In this document: in pieces, positions 1-5,872 of the stretch | How positions within the stretch are numbered: position 1 is the first letter of the stretch | Layout of the letters: the number at the start of each line of letters is the position of its first letter | Program-made: the position numbers and the translations under genes | NCBI GenBank assembly: GCA_014379785.1 | Contig: JACMLD010000182.1 | Location: forward strand, 1-5,872 | DNA: 5,872 bases | Direction of reading: 5' to 3' | Source of the DNA: Chitinophagaceae bacterium | GTDB taxonomy: Bacteria > Bacteroidota > Bacteroidia > Chitinophagales > Chitinophagaceae | The notes under the pieces: model-generated | What the model saw: only the letters and a program-made list of their open reading frames with translations | What the model was told of the DNA's origin: nothing | Database searches by the model: none

Positions 1-26
1 GAACCCTTTTTGCAAGCCCAAAATTA

Positions 27-49
27 TTAATTGTCAAAATGATAATTAA
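27..49 (-). terminator. Possible weak AT-rich hairpin downstream of the isomerase-like gene
   Basis: A 9-bp inverted repeat (TTAATTGTC at 27-35 against GATAATTAA at 41-49, one G-T wobble) with a 5-base loop lies about 30 bases beyond the stop of the minus-strand two-gene unit. Read on the minus strand it is followed by TAATTTTGGG, which is only a poor U-tract. The stem is almost all A-T, so it would be weak. It may end transcription of the unit, or it may be chance in AT-rich intergenic DNA. The rest of bases 1-80 shows no gene. Confidence 0.25.
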
Positions 50-80
50 AAATACAGTCTATCGATGGTAGTTGGAATTC

Positions 81-983
81 TTATTTCAGGTGTTTCTCCA
101 GGTTCTTTTTAAAATAGACTGCGCTGTCGGCCACACTTTGCATCGGGTCTTTCGCAAAATTTCCACCCTGTTCAATATAATAGTATTCAAGACCTGCGCG
201 GGAAGATTCCGGAAGTATGACCGTGAAGTCGATGGAACCGTTGCCCAGTTCGGAATAGTCGCGACTCACTTTATCCATGTCTTTGATATGCCACATTACA
301 AAACGGCCGGGTTGCCGTGCGATGAGCTCTGCAGGACTCAGTTTGGAGGAATGCATTACCCAGTAAAGATCCATCTGGAGTTTTACGAGCGAAGGGTCGG
401 TTTCTTTCATGATGATGTCGTACCCATTTATTCCGTCGTAATCTTTGAATTCAAAATCGTGGTGGTGGTATGCAAATCCGAGTCCGGCTTTTTTTACGCG
501 TTCGCCGATGGTGTTCAGTTTGGCTGAAAGTTTTTTGAAATTTTCAAGCGTCCGGAATGCCGGATCGAGCCAGGGCCAGGTGATGTATTTCTGTTTGAGG
601 GTGCTGGCTCCGGCGATGCACTGGTCAGTGAATCGCGCCATTTCATCATCAGATTTATCAAAAAGCTTTGTAAAGTCGTAGTGGCCGCTGGTGGTAATGA
701 GTTTGTTGTCTGAAAGAAGGGTTTTGAATTCGGAGGCCCTGATTCCGTAGAAAGTCCCTTTTATGGGGTCGTAGCCATAGGTTTCACAATCTTCGTAACC
801 GATGGCAGCCACCTTTTTTATTGTCCCGGTAAGATCTGCTGCGAGGGGGGCACGGATAGAAAACAGTTGCAATCCCATCTTGTATTTTGGAGCCCGGCTA
901 CCGAACACTGCATCGAGGGGCAGGACAGAAGCGGCAAGGAGACTTGTGGACTGGAAGAGGAAATTTCTGCGATTGGTAGCCAT
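81..983 (-). CDS. Sugar phosphate isomerase/epimerase family protein (TIM barrel), exported by Tat
   Basis: A 300-residue protein of the xylose isomerase-like TIM-barrel family (AP endonuclease 2 fold), whose members isomerise or epimerise sugars with a divalent metal. The N-terminus carries a twin-arginine motif (NRRNFLF, residues 4-10), then a hydrophobic run (about 13-22) and a likely cleavage region near 24-30, so the mature enzyme should be periplasmic or anchored outside the cytoplasm. The barrel begins at about residue 36 (KMGLQLFSIR). Candidate metal or substrate residues sit at the ends of predicted strands: the HHHDFEF cluster (173-179), D205 in QMDLYW, H232 and D235/D237 in HIKDMD, and E271 in YYIEQGG. 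Length is normal and there is no frameshift. It follows the upstream minus-strand gene by 13 bp, so the two are probably co-transcribed. Substrate cannot be told from sequence; many Bacteroidetes paralogues sit in carbohydrate or inositol catabolism loci, but no such genes are seen here. Family assignment is firm, exact activity is not. Confidence 0.9.
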   Translation of the reverse strand: MATNRRNFLFQSTSLLAASVLPLDAVFGSRAPKYKMGLQLFSIRAPLAADLTGTIKKVAAIGYEDCETYGYDPIKGTFYGIRASEFKTLLSDNKLITTSGHYDFTKLFDKSDDEMARFTDQCIAGASTLKQKYITWPWLDPAFRTLENFKKLSAKLNTIGERVKKAGLGFAYHHHDFEFKDYDGINGYDIIMKETDPSLVKLQMDLYWVMHSSKLSPAELIARQPGRFVMWHIKDMDKVSRDYSELGNGSIDFTVILPESSRAGLEYYYIEQGGNFAKDPMQSVADSAVYFKKNLEKHLK

Positions 984-996
984 ATGGCGAATGTAC

Positions 997-1488
997 CTAC
1001 TCTTTTACAGAATGCAGGGGGATATTCAGTGACCTGAGCAACTCCATAATATTAAAACTGGTGACAGCTGCAACAGCATAGTCGTCTATCTTTTCGCTAA
1101 CGAAAATAACAGTGCCTTGTCTGATGGCTTCGATAAGTTGTTCTTCAGCAGGATTTTTAAGGAGCTTTGTTGTGACTGCGATGTTTGAGATTTTCGCGGC
1201 ATGTGCGATCATCTTTATATTATTTTCCACCAGGTTATCGTCACTTCTGTTTATATCTTCTGTAGTATTCAGTTCCTGGGCCTTGTCGAGATCACTTGGA
1301 AATCCATATCCTTCTTTTTCTTCTGATTCCTGCAAAAAGATGGCTGTGAGCTCTTTTCCGTTCTGCTTTGCCCATTCCATTGCCTGGTCAACTACTTTGA
1401 CGGGATAGTGAATGCCATTAAACAAGAGTACACCTGTCTCCATTTTTGTCTTAAGATCGGCATTTCCCGCAAATCTCACTGTGATCAT
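997..1488 (-). CDS. Small alpha/beta protein, probably universal stress protein-like
   Basis: A 163-residue cytoplasmic protein with no signal peptide or membrane segment. The layout resembles one universal stress protein (UspA) domain: strand GVLLFN (19-24), helix about 27-43, strand ELTAIFLQE (46-54), an acidic, poorly ordered insert (55-85), a helix (86-99), strand IAVTTKLL (103-110), a helix (about 113-123), and strand GTVIFVSE (125-132). The usual glycine-rich ATP-binding signature (G-x2-G-x9-G-S/T) near the C-terminus is absent, so nucleotide binding is doubtful. I infer the fold from this pattern, not from a clear motif. The start is uncertain: M1 (1488) gives the longest form, but M16 (codon 1441-1443) lies right before the first core strand and may be the true start. 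Neither has a Shine-Dalgarno sequence, as is usual in Bacteroidetes. It is the first gene of a probable two-gene unit with the exported sugar isomerase-like gene 13 bp downstream; the functional link is unknown. Confidence 0.72.
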   Translation of the reverse strand: MITVRFAGNADLKTKMETGVLLFNGIHYPVKVVDQAMEWAKQNGKELTAIFLQESEEKEGYGFPSDLDKAQELNTTEDINRSDDNLVENNIKMIAHAAKISNIAVTTKLLKNPAEEQLIEAIRQGTVIFVSEKIDDYAVAAVTSFNIMELLRSLNIPLHSVKE

Positions 1489-1550
1489 TTTGTCAACTAG
1501 GTTTCAGCTTAACAGAGTGCCATGACCGCAACGATGGTAACTTGCTCGTA

Positions 1551-1619
1551 GCGGCCTTGGCTCCTGCGTTGCATTTCATGAAACTCACCATACCCGGGTG
1601 GCAGCAGGAACACAGCCGC
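1551..1619. repeat. Two-step inverted repeat in the GC-rich intergenic patch
   Basis: GCGGC (1551-1555) pairs with GCCGC (1615-1619), and TCCTGC (1562-1567) pairs with GCAGGA (1604-1609). The internal loop is nearly symmetric (6 and 5 bases). The 36-base apical part contains two perfect short palindromes, TTTCATGAAA (1574-1583) and ACCCGGGT (1592-1599). The arrangement could fold as a branched stem in RNA or single-stranded DNA. It may be a remnant of a small non-coding mobile repeat, or part of a 5' leader, or chance; the sequence alone does not decide. Confidence 0.35.
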
Positions 1620-1674
1620 GGAGCAATTACCATCGGGGCGGCGGGGGGTAACACAGCGAACACCGAAAAATCTT

Positions 1675-1725
1675 GCCGATTGTCGGCTGGGGATTTCTCC
1701 GCTCGCTGCGCTCGGTCGAAATGAC
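1675..1725 (+). repeat. Half copy of a dispersed hairpin-rich intergenic repeat
   Basis: Two blocks are identical, and in the same orientation, to the repeat after the DUF1501 gene: GGCTGGGGATTTCTCC at 1685-1700 (also 5574-5589) and GTCGAAATGAC at 1715-1725 (also 5613-5623). Between them is a different spacer of 14 bases, rich in GCTCG/GCGCTCG and able to fold back, against 23 bases in the other copy. On the left, GCCGA (1675-1679) can pair with TCGGC (1683-1687) around a 3-base loop, but the full opposite arm seen in the other copy is missing, so this looks like a truncated or single-unit version. From memory, similar sequences are scattered between genes in many Bacteroidetes genomes. Confidence 0.75.
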
Positions 1726-1806
1726 TGAAGCCCAAAACTTATTCACACTTTCAGGTTTATCCTTGGCAAGGTTGTAAATTATTGTGCACCTCTTAAACTA
1801 ACTCTT

Positions 1807-3648
1807 ATGGGCGATCAAAAAGTATCCAGGCGAAAATTCCTGCAACCCTTTCCTGCTGTGCAGGAAGATCAGGGAACCGGCACCAGTGACCCGCTGTTTG
1901 ACAAATATGCGCGAAAATCGCTGGCTCCCCGGCATTACAGTTCCGAAGAAATCGTTCACCAGATCGGTGAGGCCGAAGGCATTTCCCCGATGGTTAGAGT
2001 GGGCAATGTAACCTCCGGACTAAATCCATATTCAGGGCCCTGGACCGCATGGGAAGTGCACCATCTTTTAAGACATACCAACTTTGGTTCAAACAAAACC
2101 TGGCTTGACCAGTTGCTCCCGCTGACGCCGTCCGCAGCAGTGGATATTGTCCTGAATATAAACAACACGCCGCCGGCACCACCGGTCAACTGGTATCAGA
2201 ATTTTTTCGCCGACGAAAACGGGCTGGCATATGGTGCCGATTGGACCACCAACCATTTCCCGACGACGGCTGTTGGACAAACATCCAATACTTACAGAAT
2301 GCAATCGCTGCGGCGGTGGCTGTTTGGACTCACACTGAATGGCGACATTACTATCCGGGAAAAAATGGTTTGGTTCTGGTACCATTTTATACCGATCGAT
2401 TTTGAAAGTATATTTCAATCTTCCAACCAGTATATCAATACCAATTCTGCGAGAATATTTTATCGGTATGTAAAACTGTTCCGCGACAGTGCGGGGGGAA
2501 ATTTCAGAACGCTGATACGCGCAGTTGCAACGGAGCCTTCGATGATGTTTTATCTCAACAACCAGGCAAACAGTGCGTCGTCACCCGATGAAAATTTTGC
2601 GCGCGAACTGATGGAACTCTTTACACTTGGTAAAGATCCCGGCAGCCAATACACGCAGGACGATGTGATAGCAGCAGCCAAGGTAGTGACCGGCTGGCGC
2701 GTGCAGGGTCTCAACACAGCCAACCCCGCCACAAATTTTGTGGCATCGGCACACAGCACGGCCACCAAACAATTTTCTTCTTTCTTCAACAATAAAGTCA
2801 TCAATTACCAATCCGGAGTGAATGGCGCAAATGAACTGGATGAATTGCTCAATATGATTTTTGCGAAAGATGTGGTGGTGTCTCAATATATATGCAGGAG
2901 GCTTTATCGTTATTTTGTGTATTATGATATTGACTCAAACATAGAAGCAAATGTGATTGTGCCGCTTGCCCAGACATTTGTTGCCAACAACTGGAATATC
3001 ATGCCGGTGCTGCAGCAACTTTTCAAAAGCGAACATTTCTTCGACATGGCCAACCGGGGCGTGTATATAAAAAGTCCCTTTGACCTCGTTGCCGGACTCC
3101 TGAATACTTTCAATCTCAATACCACCGGCACTTCTATAGAAAATCAATACCGCGTCTGGAGTTATTACAACGATACCATTTGCCTGGGCATCGATCAACA
3201 GATGGGTTCCATGCCAAATGTGGCGGGGTGGAATGCATATTACCAGACACCTGCTTACCACGAATACTGGATCAATTCAAATGCTGTTCAGAAAAGATTC
3301 AAATTCATACAGGATCATTTTAATGGCGTAACCGTCAACGGTAAAGCCATAAAGATTGATACCATTGCATACGCACAGAGTTATGGGCCAACGATAGTGG
3401 AAGATCCGGACCAGCTGGTGGCCACCGCAATAAAGTATCTCCTGCCGATTGACCTGAGCACCGGACAAAAAGATCAGATCAAGTCTTCGTCCCTTCTTGG
3501 CGGACAGGTGCAGAACCATTATTGGACGAATGCATGGAATGCTTACCTGGCAAATCCTGCAAATACTACCAATAAAAATATTGTAGAGACCAGGCTGAAG
3601 GCACTTTTCTCCGGTTTATGTCAGCTGGCAGAATACCAGCTCAATTAA
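1807..3648 (+). CDS. DUF1800 family protein, first gene of the DUF1800-DUF1501 pair
   Basis: A 613-residue protein of the DUF1800 family, whose biochemical role is not known to me. Family hallmarks appear in order: WEVHHLLRHTNFG (82-94), REKMVWFWYHFI (184-195), the region 234-275 with ATEPSMMFYLNN and the highly typical ENFARELMELFTLG (262-275), YTQDDVIAAAKVVTGW (282-297), KSPFDLVAG (422-430) and, near the end, GSMPNVAGWNAYYQ (467-480), equivalent to the family's proline-rich PPNVxGW segment. The N-terminus has SRRKFLQ (7-13), which looks like a twin-arginine motif, but residues 14-45 are polar and give no hydrophobic core, so it is not a normal Tat leader. No transmembrane segment or T9SS sorting domain is seen. 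The ATG at 1807 is chosen because the family-like N-terminus follows directly; there is no Shine-Dalgarno sequence. The DUF1501 gene follows after 33 bp on the same strand, a pairing common in Bacteroidetes and Planctomycetes, which implies joint function. Family call is firm, function unknown. Confidence 0.93.
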   Translation: MGDQKVSRRKFLQPFPAVQEDQGTGTSDPLFDKYARKSLAPRHYSSEEIVHQIGEAEGISPMVRVGNVTSGLNPYSGPWTAWEVHHLLRHTNFGSNKTWLDQLLPLTPSAAVDIVLNINNTPPAPPVNWYQNFFADENGLAYGADWTTNHFPTTAVGQTSNTYRMQSLRRWLFGLTLNGDITIREKMVWFWYHFIPIDFESIFQSSNQYINTNSARIFYRYVKLFRDSAGGNFRTLIRAVATEPSMMFYLNNQANSASSPDENFARELMELFTLGKDPGSQYTQDDVIAAAKVVTGWRVQGLNTANPATNFVASAHSTATKQFSSFFNNKVINYQSGVNGANELDELLNMIFAKDVVVSQYICRRLYRYFVYYDIDSNIEANVIVPLAQTFVANNWNIMPVLQQLFKSEHFFDMANRGVYIKSPFDLVAGLLNTFNLNTTGTSIENQYRVWSYYNDTICLGIDQQMGSMPNVAGWNAYYQTPAYHEYWINSNAVQKRFKFIQDHFNGVTVNGKAIKIDTIAYAQSYGPTIVEDPDQLVATAIKYLLPIDLSTGQKDQIKSSSLLGGQVQNHYWTNAWNAYLANPANTTNKNIVETRLKALFSGLCQLAEYQLN

Positions 3649-3681
3649 ACTCACCAACTGCTTACCACAAAAACATCTACC

Positions 3682-5523
3682 ATGAGACGGAGAGATTTTT
3701 TAAAAAATACTGCCATCGCTGCACCGATAATGATCAATGGTTTTCCGGTAACGGCGACACCTTCCACAGGAAACACATTTTTTGATTTCCTTTCGGAAAA
3801 CACCTATGGTTGCGGCCGTGTACTCGTGATCATTCAGCAAAACGGTGGCAATGATGGTCTGAATACCGTCATTCCGCTGGATAAATATTCCAACCTCAAC
3901 AACGCGCGCAACAATATCATTATACCGGAGGCTTCTGTATTGCCACTCAACGGCAATGCTACAACAGGATTGAATCCTGCACTTGCCGAAATTCAGAATC
4001 TGTATAACAATGGAAAGGTCTGTATTGTGCAGGCCGTGAGTTATCCGAATCCAAGTTTCAGCCATTTCCGCGCCACGGATATTTGGTTTTCTGCATCAAA
4101 CAGCAATCAGGATTTGGATACGGGCTGGTTGGGAAGAACGCTTGATACAAATTACCCGGATTACCCTGCAGTGTATCCTAATACAACCATGCCTGATCCG
4201 TTGGCCATACAGATCGGTGCCACCCTGCCATTCTCTTTGCAGGGACCGGCGGTGAACATGGGTTATAATGTGACCAATCCCACGCAATTGTTGAATGTGA
4301 TCAATGCCACTACAGATCCGGCGCCCAACAATGACTATGGACGTGAACTGACATTTTTACGCCAGATGAAAAACCAGAGCAATGCATACACTGCGCGCAT
4401 TACCGGCGCTTACAATGCACAGGTTACAAAATCAACACTGTATCCTGCTTCAGGAAATGCTCTTGCTGACCAATTGAAAATTGTTGCCAGGCTAATTGGC
4501 GGCGGCCTGAAGACACCCGTATATATTGTCAACCATCCCAACACACACGACCTGCATGAGAACCAGGTGGTTCTCGGAAATACTACCACCGGAACCCATG
4601 CGAATGTGCTGAGTATATTGTCGAAAGCAATCAATGCGTTTCAGGATGACATTGAGCTGATGGGTAAAGGACACCTGGTAGCCGGCATGACTTTTAGTGA
4701 GTTTGGAAGAAGAATAAAAAGCAATGCGAGCGTGGGAACGGATCATGGCACTTCAGCTCCTGTTATGTTTTTTGGCGCAATGCTCAATGGAGGAATGATC
4801 GGCGTATCGCCAAACATTCCTGTTAACGCAACGGTGAATGATCAGGTGCCGATGCAGCATGATTTCCGTCAGTTGTATGCCACTGTGATGCAGGATTGGC
4901 TTTGTCTTACAGCAACGCAGAGCGATACTGTACTTGGCAGTAATTTCACGAGATTGCCTGTATTCAATATGGTTGCGCTGCCGCTGGATGGCGTGTCACT
5001 CACCGGACAATATTTCAATGGGGAGTCACGGCTGGTGTGCAAGGCCGAATTGAATATGAGATATGATTATTTCGCGCTGGAGTTTTCAACAAACGGAATA
5101 TCTTATACTGAAGTCGGGCGGGTGGTGAATCAGAGTCTGAACGAGAAAGAGAATTATTCGTTTCTGCATCAGATCAGCTCATCAAAAATGTATTACCGGA
5201 TTGCATCGCGCGACAAGCAGGGAAAACTCGATTACTCAAATGTGGTGTTGTTGCGGAGTGCCGACAAAAAGCAACTGGTGCGTGTGTATCCAAATCCGAT
5301 TGTCAACAACCGTGTGAATGTGCAGCTTTTTGAGAGCACTCAAAGTGCGGTGGATATTACAATCTATGATTTGCTGGGCTCAAAAATTTATTATAACCGT
5401 TTTAAGGCGAGTTCGAATATCATCAGTTTTTATGTGCCGCAGTCGTTTAGCAAGGACACGCATTATATACTCGAGGTCAGGTATGACGAGACGGTTACGC
5501 GGGAGCAGGTGATATTTAAATAG
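3682..5523 (+). CDS. DUF1501 protein with Tat leader and T9SS C-terminal sorting domain
   Basis: A 613-residue secreted protein. Residues 1-25 form a Tat leader (RRRDFLK at 2-8, then a hydrophobic run to about 25). The DUF1501 domain spans about 44-430 and shows VLVIIQQNGGNDGLNTVIP (47-65), SHFRATDIW (127-135), GWLGRTLD (148-155), DLHENQ (290-295, equivalent to the family's DTHxNQ), MTFSEFGRR (336-344), VGTDHG (351-356) and HDFRQLYATV (393-402). As I recall, DUF1501 lies in the alkaline phosphatase/sulfatase superfamily; the conserved D, H and E residues fit metal binding, but no substrate is known. Residues about 437-525 look like a beta-sandwich (fibronectin III-like) spacer. Residues from 533 (VRVYPNP) to the end (QVIFK) match the type A T9SS sorting domain, so the protein should cross the outer membrane and be released or attached to the surface, with this domain removed. 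It follows the DUF1800 gene by 33 bp and is probably translated from the same mRNA. The combination of Tat and T9SS signals is notable, since most T9SS cargo is thought to use Sec. Confidence 0.94.
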   Translation: MRRRDFLKNTAIAAPIMINGFPVTATPSTGNTFFDFLSENTYGCGRVLVIIQQNGGNDGLNTVIPLDKYSNLNNARNNIIIPEASVLPLNGNATTGLNPALAEIQNLYNNGKVCIVQAVSYPNPSFSHFRATDIWFSASNSNQDLDTGWLGRTLDTNYPDYPAVYPNTTMPDPLAIQIGATLPFSLQGPAVNMGYNVTNPTQLLNVINATTDPAPNNDYGRELTFLRQMKNQSNAYTARITGAYNAQVTKSTLYPASGNALADQLKIVARLIGGGLKTPVYIVNHPNTHDLHENQVVLGNTTTGTHANVLSILSKAINAFQDDIELMGKGHLVAGMTFSEFGRRIKSNASVGTDHGTSAPVMFFGAMLNGGMIGVSPNIPVNATVNDQVPMQHDFRQLYATVMQDWLCLTATQSDTVLGSNFTRLPVFNMVALPLDGVSLTGQYFNGESRLVCKAELNMRYDYFALEFSTNGISYTEVGRVVNQSLNEKENYSFLHQISSSKMYYRIASRDKQGKLDYSNVVLLRSADKKQLVRVYPNPIVNNRVNVQLFESTQSAVDITIYDLLGSKIYYNRFKASSNIISFYVPQSFSKDTHYILEVRYDETVTREQVIFK

Positions 5524-5526
5524 TCC

Positions 5527-5623
5527 GTCACCCCGAGCGAAGCCGAGGGGTCCCCAGCCGCCATTTGAGTAATGGCTGGGGATTTCTCCACCCACATCGC
5601 TTCGCGATGGGAGTCGAAATGAC
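5527..5623 (+). repeat. Compound inverted repeat (two arms of one repeat family); possible terminator
   Basis: Three bases after the DUF1501 stop begins a structured element of about 97 bases. CCCCAGCC (5552-5559) pairs perfectly with GGCTGGGG (5574-5581) around a 14-base loop. Each side is a variant of one unit of the form GTCA-yyyCGA-hairpin-GG...TCCCCAGCC, the left arm on the plus strand and the right arm (to GTCGAAATGAC at 5613-5623) on the minus strand. The right arm contains its own perfect hairpin CATCGC-TTC-GCGATG (5595-5609); the left contains CGAGC-GAA-GCCG with one bulge. There is no U-tract, so intrinsic termination is unproven, but such a structure behind a gene could end transcription or protect the mRNA 3' end. 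The right arm shares two exact blocks with 1685-1725. Confidence 0.8.
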
Positions 5624-5636
5624 AGATACATTAAGT

Positions 5637-5872
5637 ATGCAATTCTTTGTTTCAAAAAACTCGATAGTCAGAAAAATCTGGGGGAAAAGCGATACCGTAC
5701 TTTTCATTTTCGCGGGCGCCTCTGCCGAATTCGCGCTCAACAAAGCCGTTGACTGGCTTTATTTTACAGGCAAACTGCCCGCTGATCCTTTGGGAAGATT
5801 GTTTTCCACCGTCCGTTATGCAAGGAAAATTGTTTTCGCCTCCGCAGAGGAAGCAAATGCAGCCATCGATAC
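5637..5872 (+). CDS. N-terminal part of an MpaB-type (DUF2236) oxygenase-family protein, cut by window edge
   Basis: An open frame without a stop runs to the right edge: 78 full codons plus two bases. The protein starts MQFFVSKNSIVRKIWG and continues with a hydrophobic helix containing LFIFAGASAEFALN (22-35), then WLYFTGKLPADPLGRLFSTV (40-59) and a helix with KIVFASAEEANAAID (64-78). The DPLGRL-x-(S/R)T motif followed by an IVF-x-x-x-EEA segment is typical of the oxygenase MpaB/DUF2236 family, which includes the latex-clearing rubber oxygenase Lcp and fungal MpaB; those studied bind haem through a histidine further downstream, which is not in this window. ATG at 5637 is preferred since the conserved-looking sequence starts there. 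In-frame ATGs also exist at 5619 and 5607, but both lie inside the repeat. No signal peptide is clear. The role in this organism cannot be inferred from a fragment. Confidence 0.8.
   Translation, partial: MQFFVSKNSIVRKIWGKSDTVLFIFAGASAEFALNKAVDWLYFTGKLPADPLGRLFSTVRYARKIVFASAEEANAAID

Larger units (their letters stand above)
1489..1806. other. Divergent intergenic region without a convincing gene
   Basis: This 318-bp gap separates the minus-strand stress-protein-like gene from the plus-strand DUF1800 gene, so it should hold promoters for both directions. The part from about 1541 to 1720 is clearly richer in GC than its surroundings and contains inverted repeats and half of a dispersed repeat (separate entries). 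Short open frames on both strands run through the repeat, but they have low-complexity, implausible translations and are not called as genes. The last 65 bases before the DUF1800 start are AT-rich. TAAATTATTG at 1775-1784 vaguely resembles the Bacteroidetes -7 element (TAnnTTTG), but no properly spaced -33 element is visible, so no promoter is assigned. No tRNA or known riboswitch was recognised. Confidence 0.6.

Noticed and set aside
72..527. 151-codon open frame on the plus strand opposite the isomerase-like gene
   Set aside because: It lies wholly antisense to a gene with strong family motifs; its translation shows no domain and mirrors the codons of the real gene.
1493..1735. Open frames on both strands (minus 1493-1735, plus 1542-1724) in the divergent intergenic region
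   Set aside because: They run through the GC-rich patch and the dispersed repeat, overlap each other, have unlikely composition (many Cys, Ser, Arg and Ala without any domain pattern), and disappear as coding candidates once the repeat is recognised.
1763..1784. TTGGCA (1763-1768) with TAAATT (1775) as a promoter of the DUF1800 gene
   Set aside because: The spacing is only 6 bases, far too short for either the sigma-70 or the Bacteroidetes -33/-7 arrangement.
1807..5523. DUF1800 and DUF1501 proteins both have exactly 613 residues, which could hint at gene duplication
   Set aside because: Their motifs, predicted folds and sequences are unrelated, and one length includes a spacer and sorting domain that the other lacks. 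The equality is a coincidence.
5527..5623. CRISPR array or transposon end
   Set aside because: There are only two related arms, inverted rather than tandem, with no regular spacers, no target-site duplication that can be seen and no transposase in the window.
5380..5743. Minus-strand open frames across the end of the DUF1501 gene and the repeat
   Set aside because: They are antisense to the T9SS sorting domain and to the MpaB-type start, and their translation is mainly repeat sequence.

Overview
The window looks like chromosomal DNA of a Bacteroidetes bacterium, probably of the Chitinophagales/Sphingobacteriia type. The evidence is a C-terminal domain of the type IX secretion system (T9SS) on one protein, start codons without Shine-Dalgarno sequences and preceded by A/T-rich leaders, moderate GC content, and a hairpin-rich intergenic repeat of a style I associate with this phylum. 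There are four complete genes and one gene cut off by the right edge. No rRNA, tRNA, CRISPR array, transposase or phage gene was seen.

Left part (81-1488, minus strand): a two-gene unit read right to left. First comes a small protein with a probable universal-stress-protein-like fold. After a 13-bp gap comes an exported TIM-barrel protein of the sugar phosphate isomerase/epimerase (xylose isomerase-like) family with a twin-arginine leader. A weak AT-rich hairpin lies beyond its stop.

Middle (1489-1806): a 318-bp divergent intergenic region with no convincing gene. It holds a GC-rich patch with inverted repeats and half of a repeat whose fuller copy lies at 5527-5623. Promoters for both flanking units should be here, but none could be assigned with confidence.

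Right part (1807-5523, plus strand): a tight pair, DUF1800 protein then DUF1501 protein, 33 bp apart. They are very probably co-transcribed and act together. The DUF1501 protein belongs to a family related to alkaline phosphatase/sulfatase enzymes. It has a Tat leader at the front, a beta-rich domain, and a T9SS sorting domain at the back, so it should end up on the cell surface or outside the cell. The DUF1800 partner begins with a twin-arginine-like motif but has no hydrophobic stretch after it, so its route out of the cell, if any, is unclear. The function of this widespread pair is not known to me and is the best candidate here for an undescribed system.

Right edge (5524-5872): a compound inverted repeat, then the first 78 codons of an MpaB-type (DUF2236) oxygenase-family protein running out of the window.
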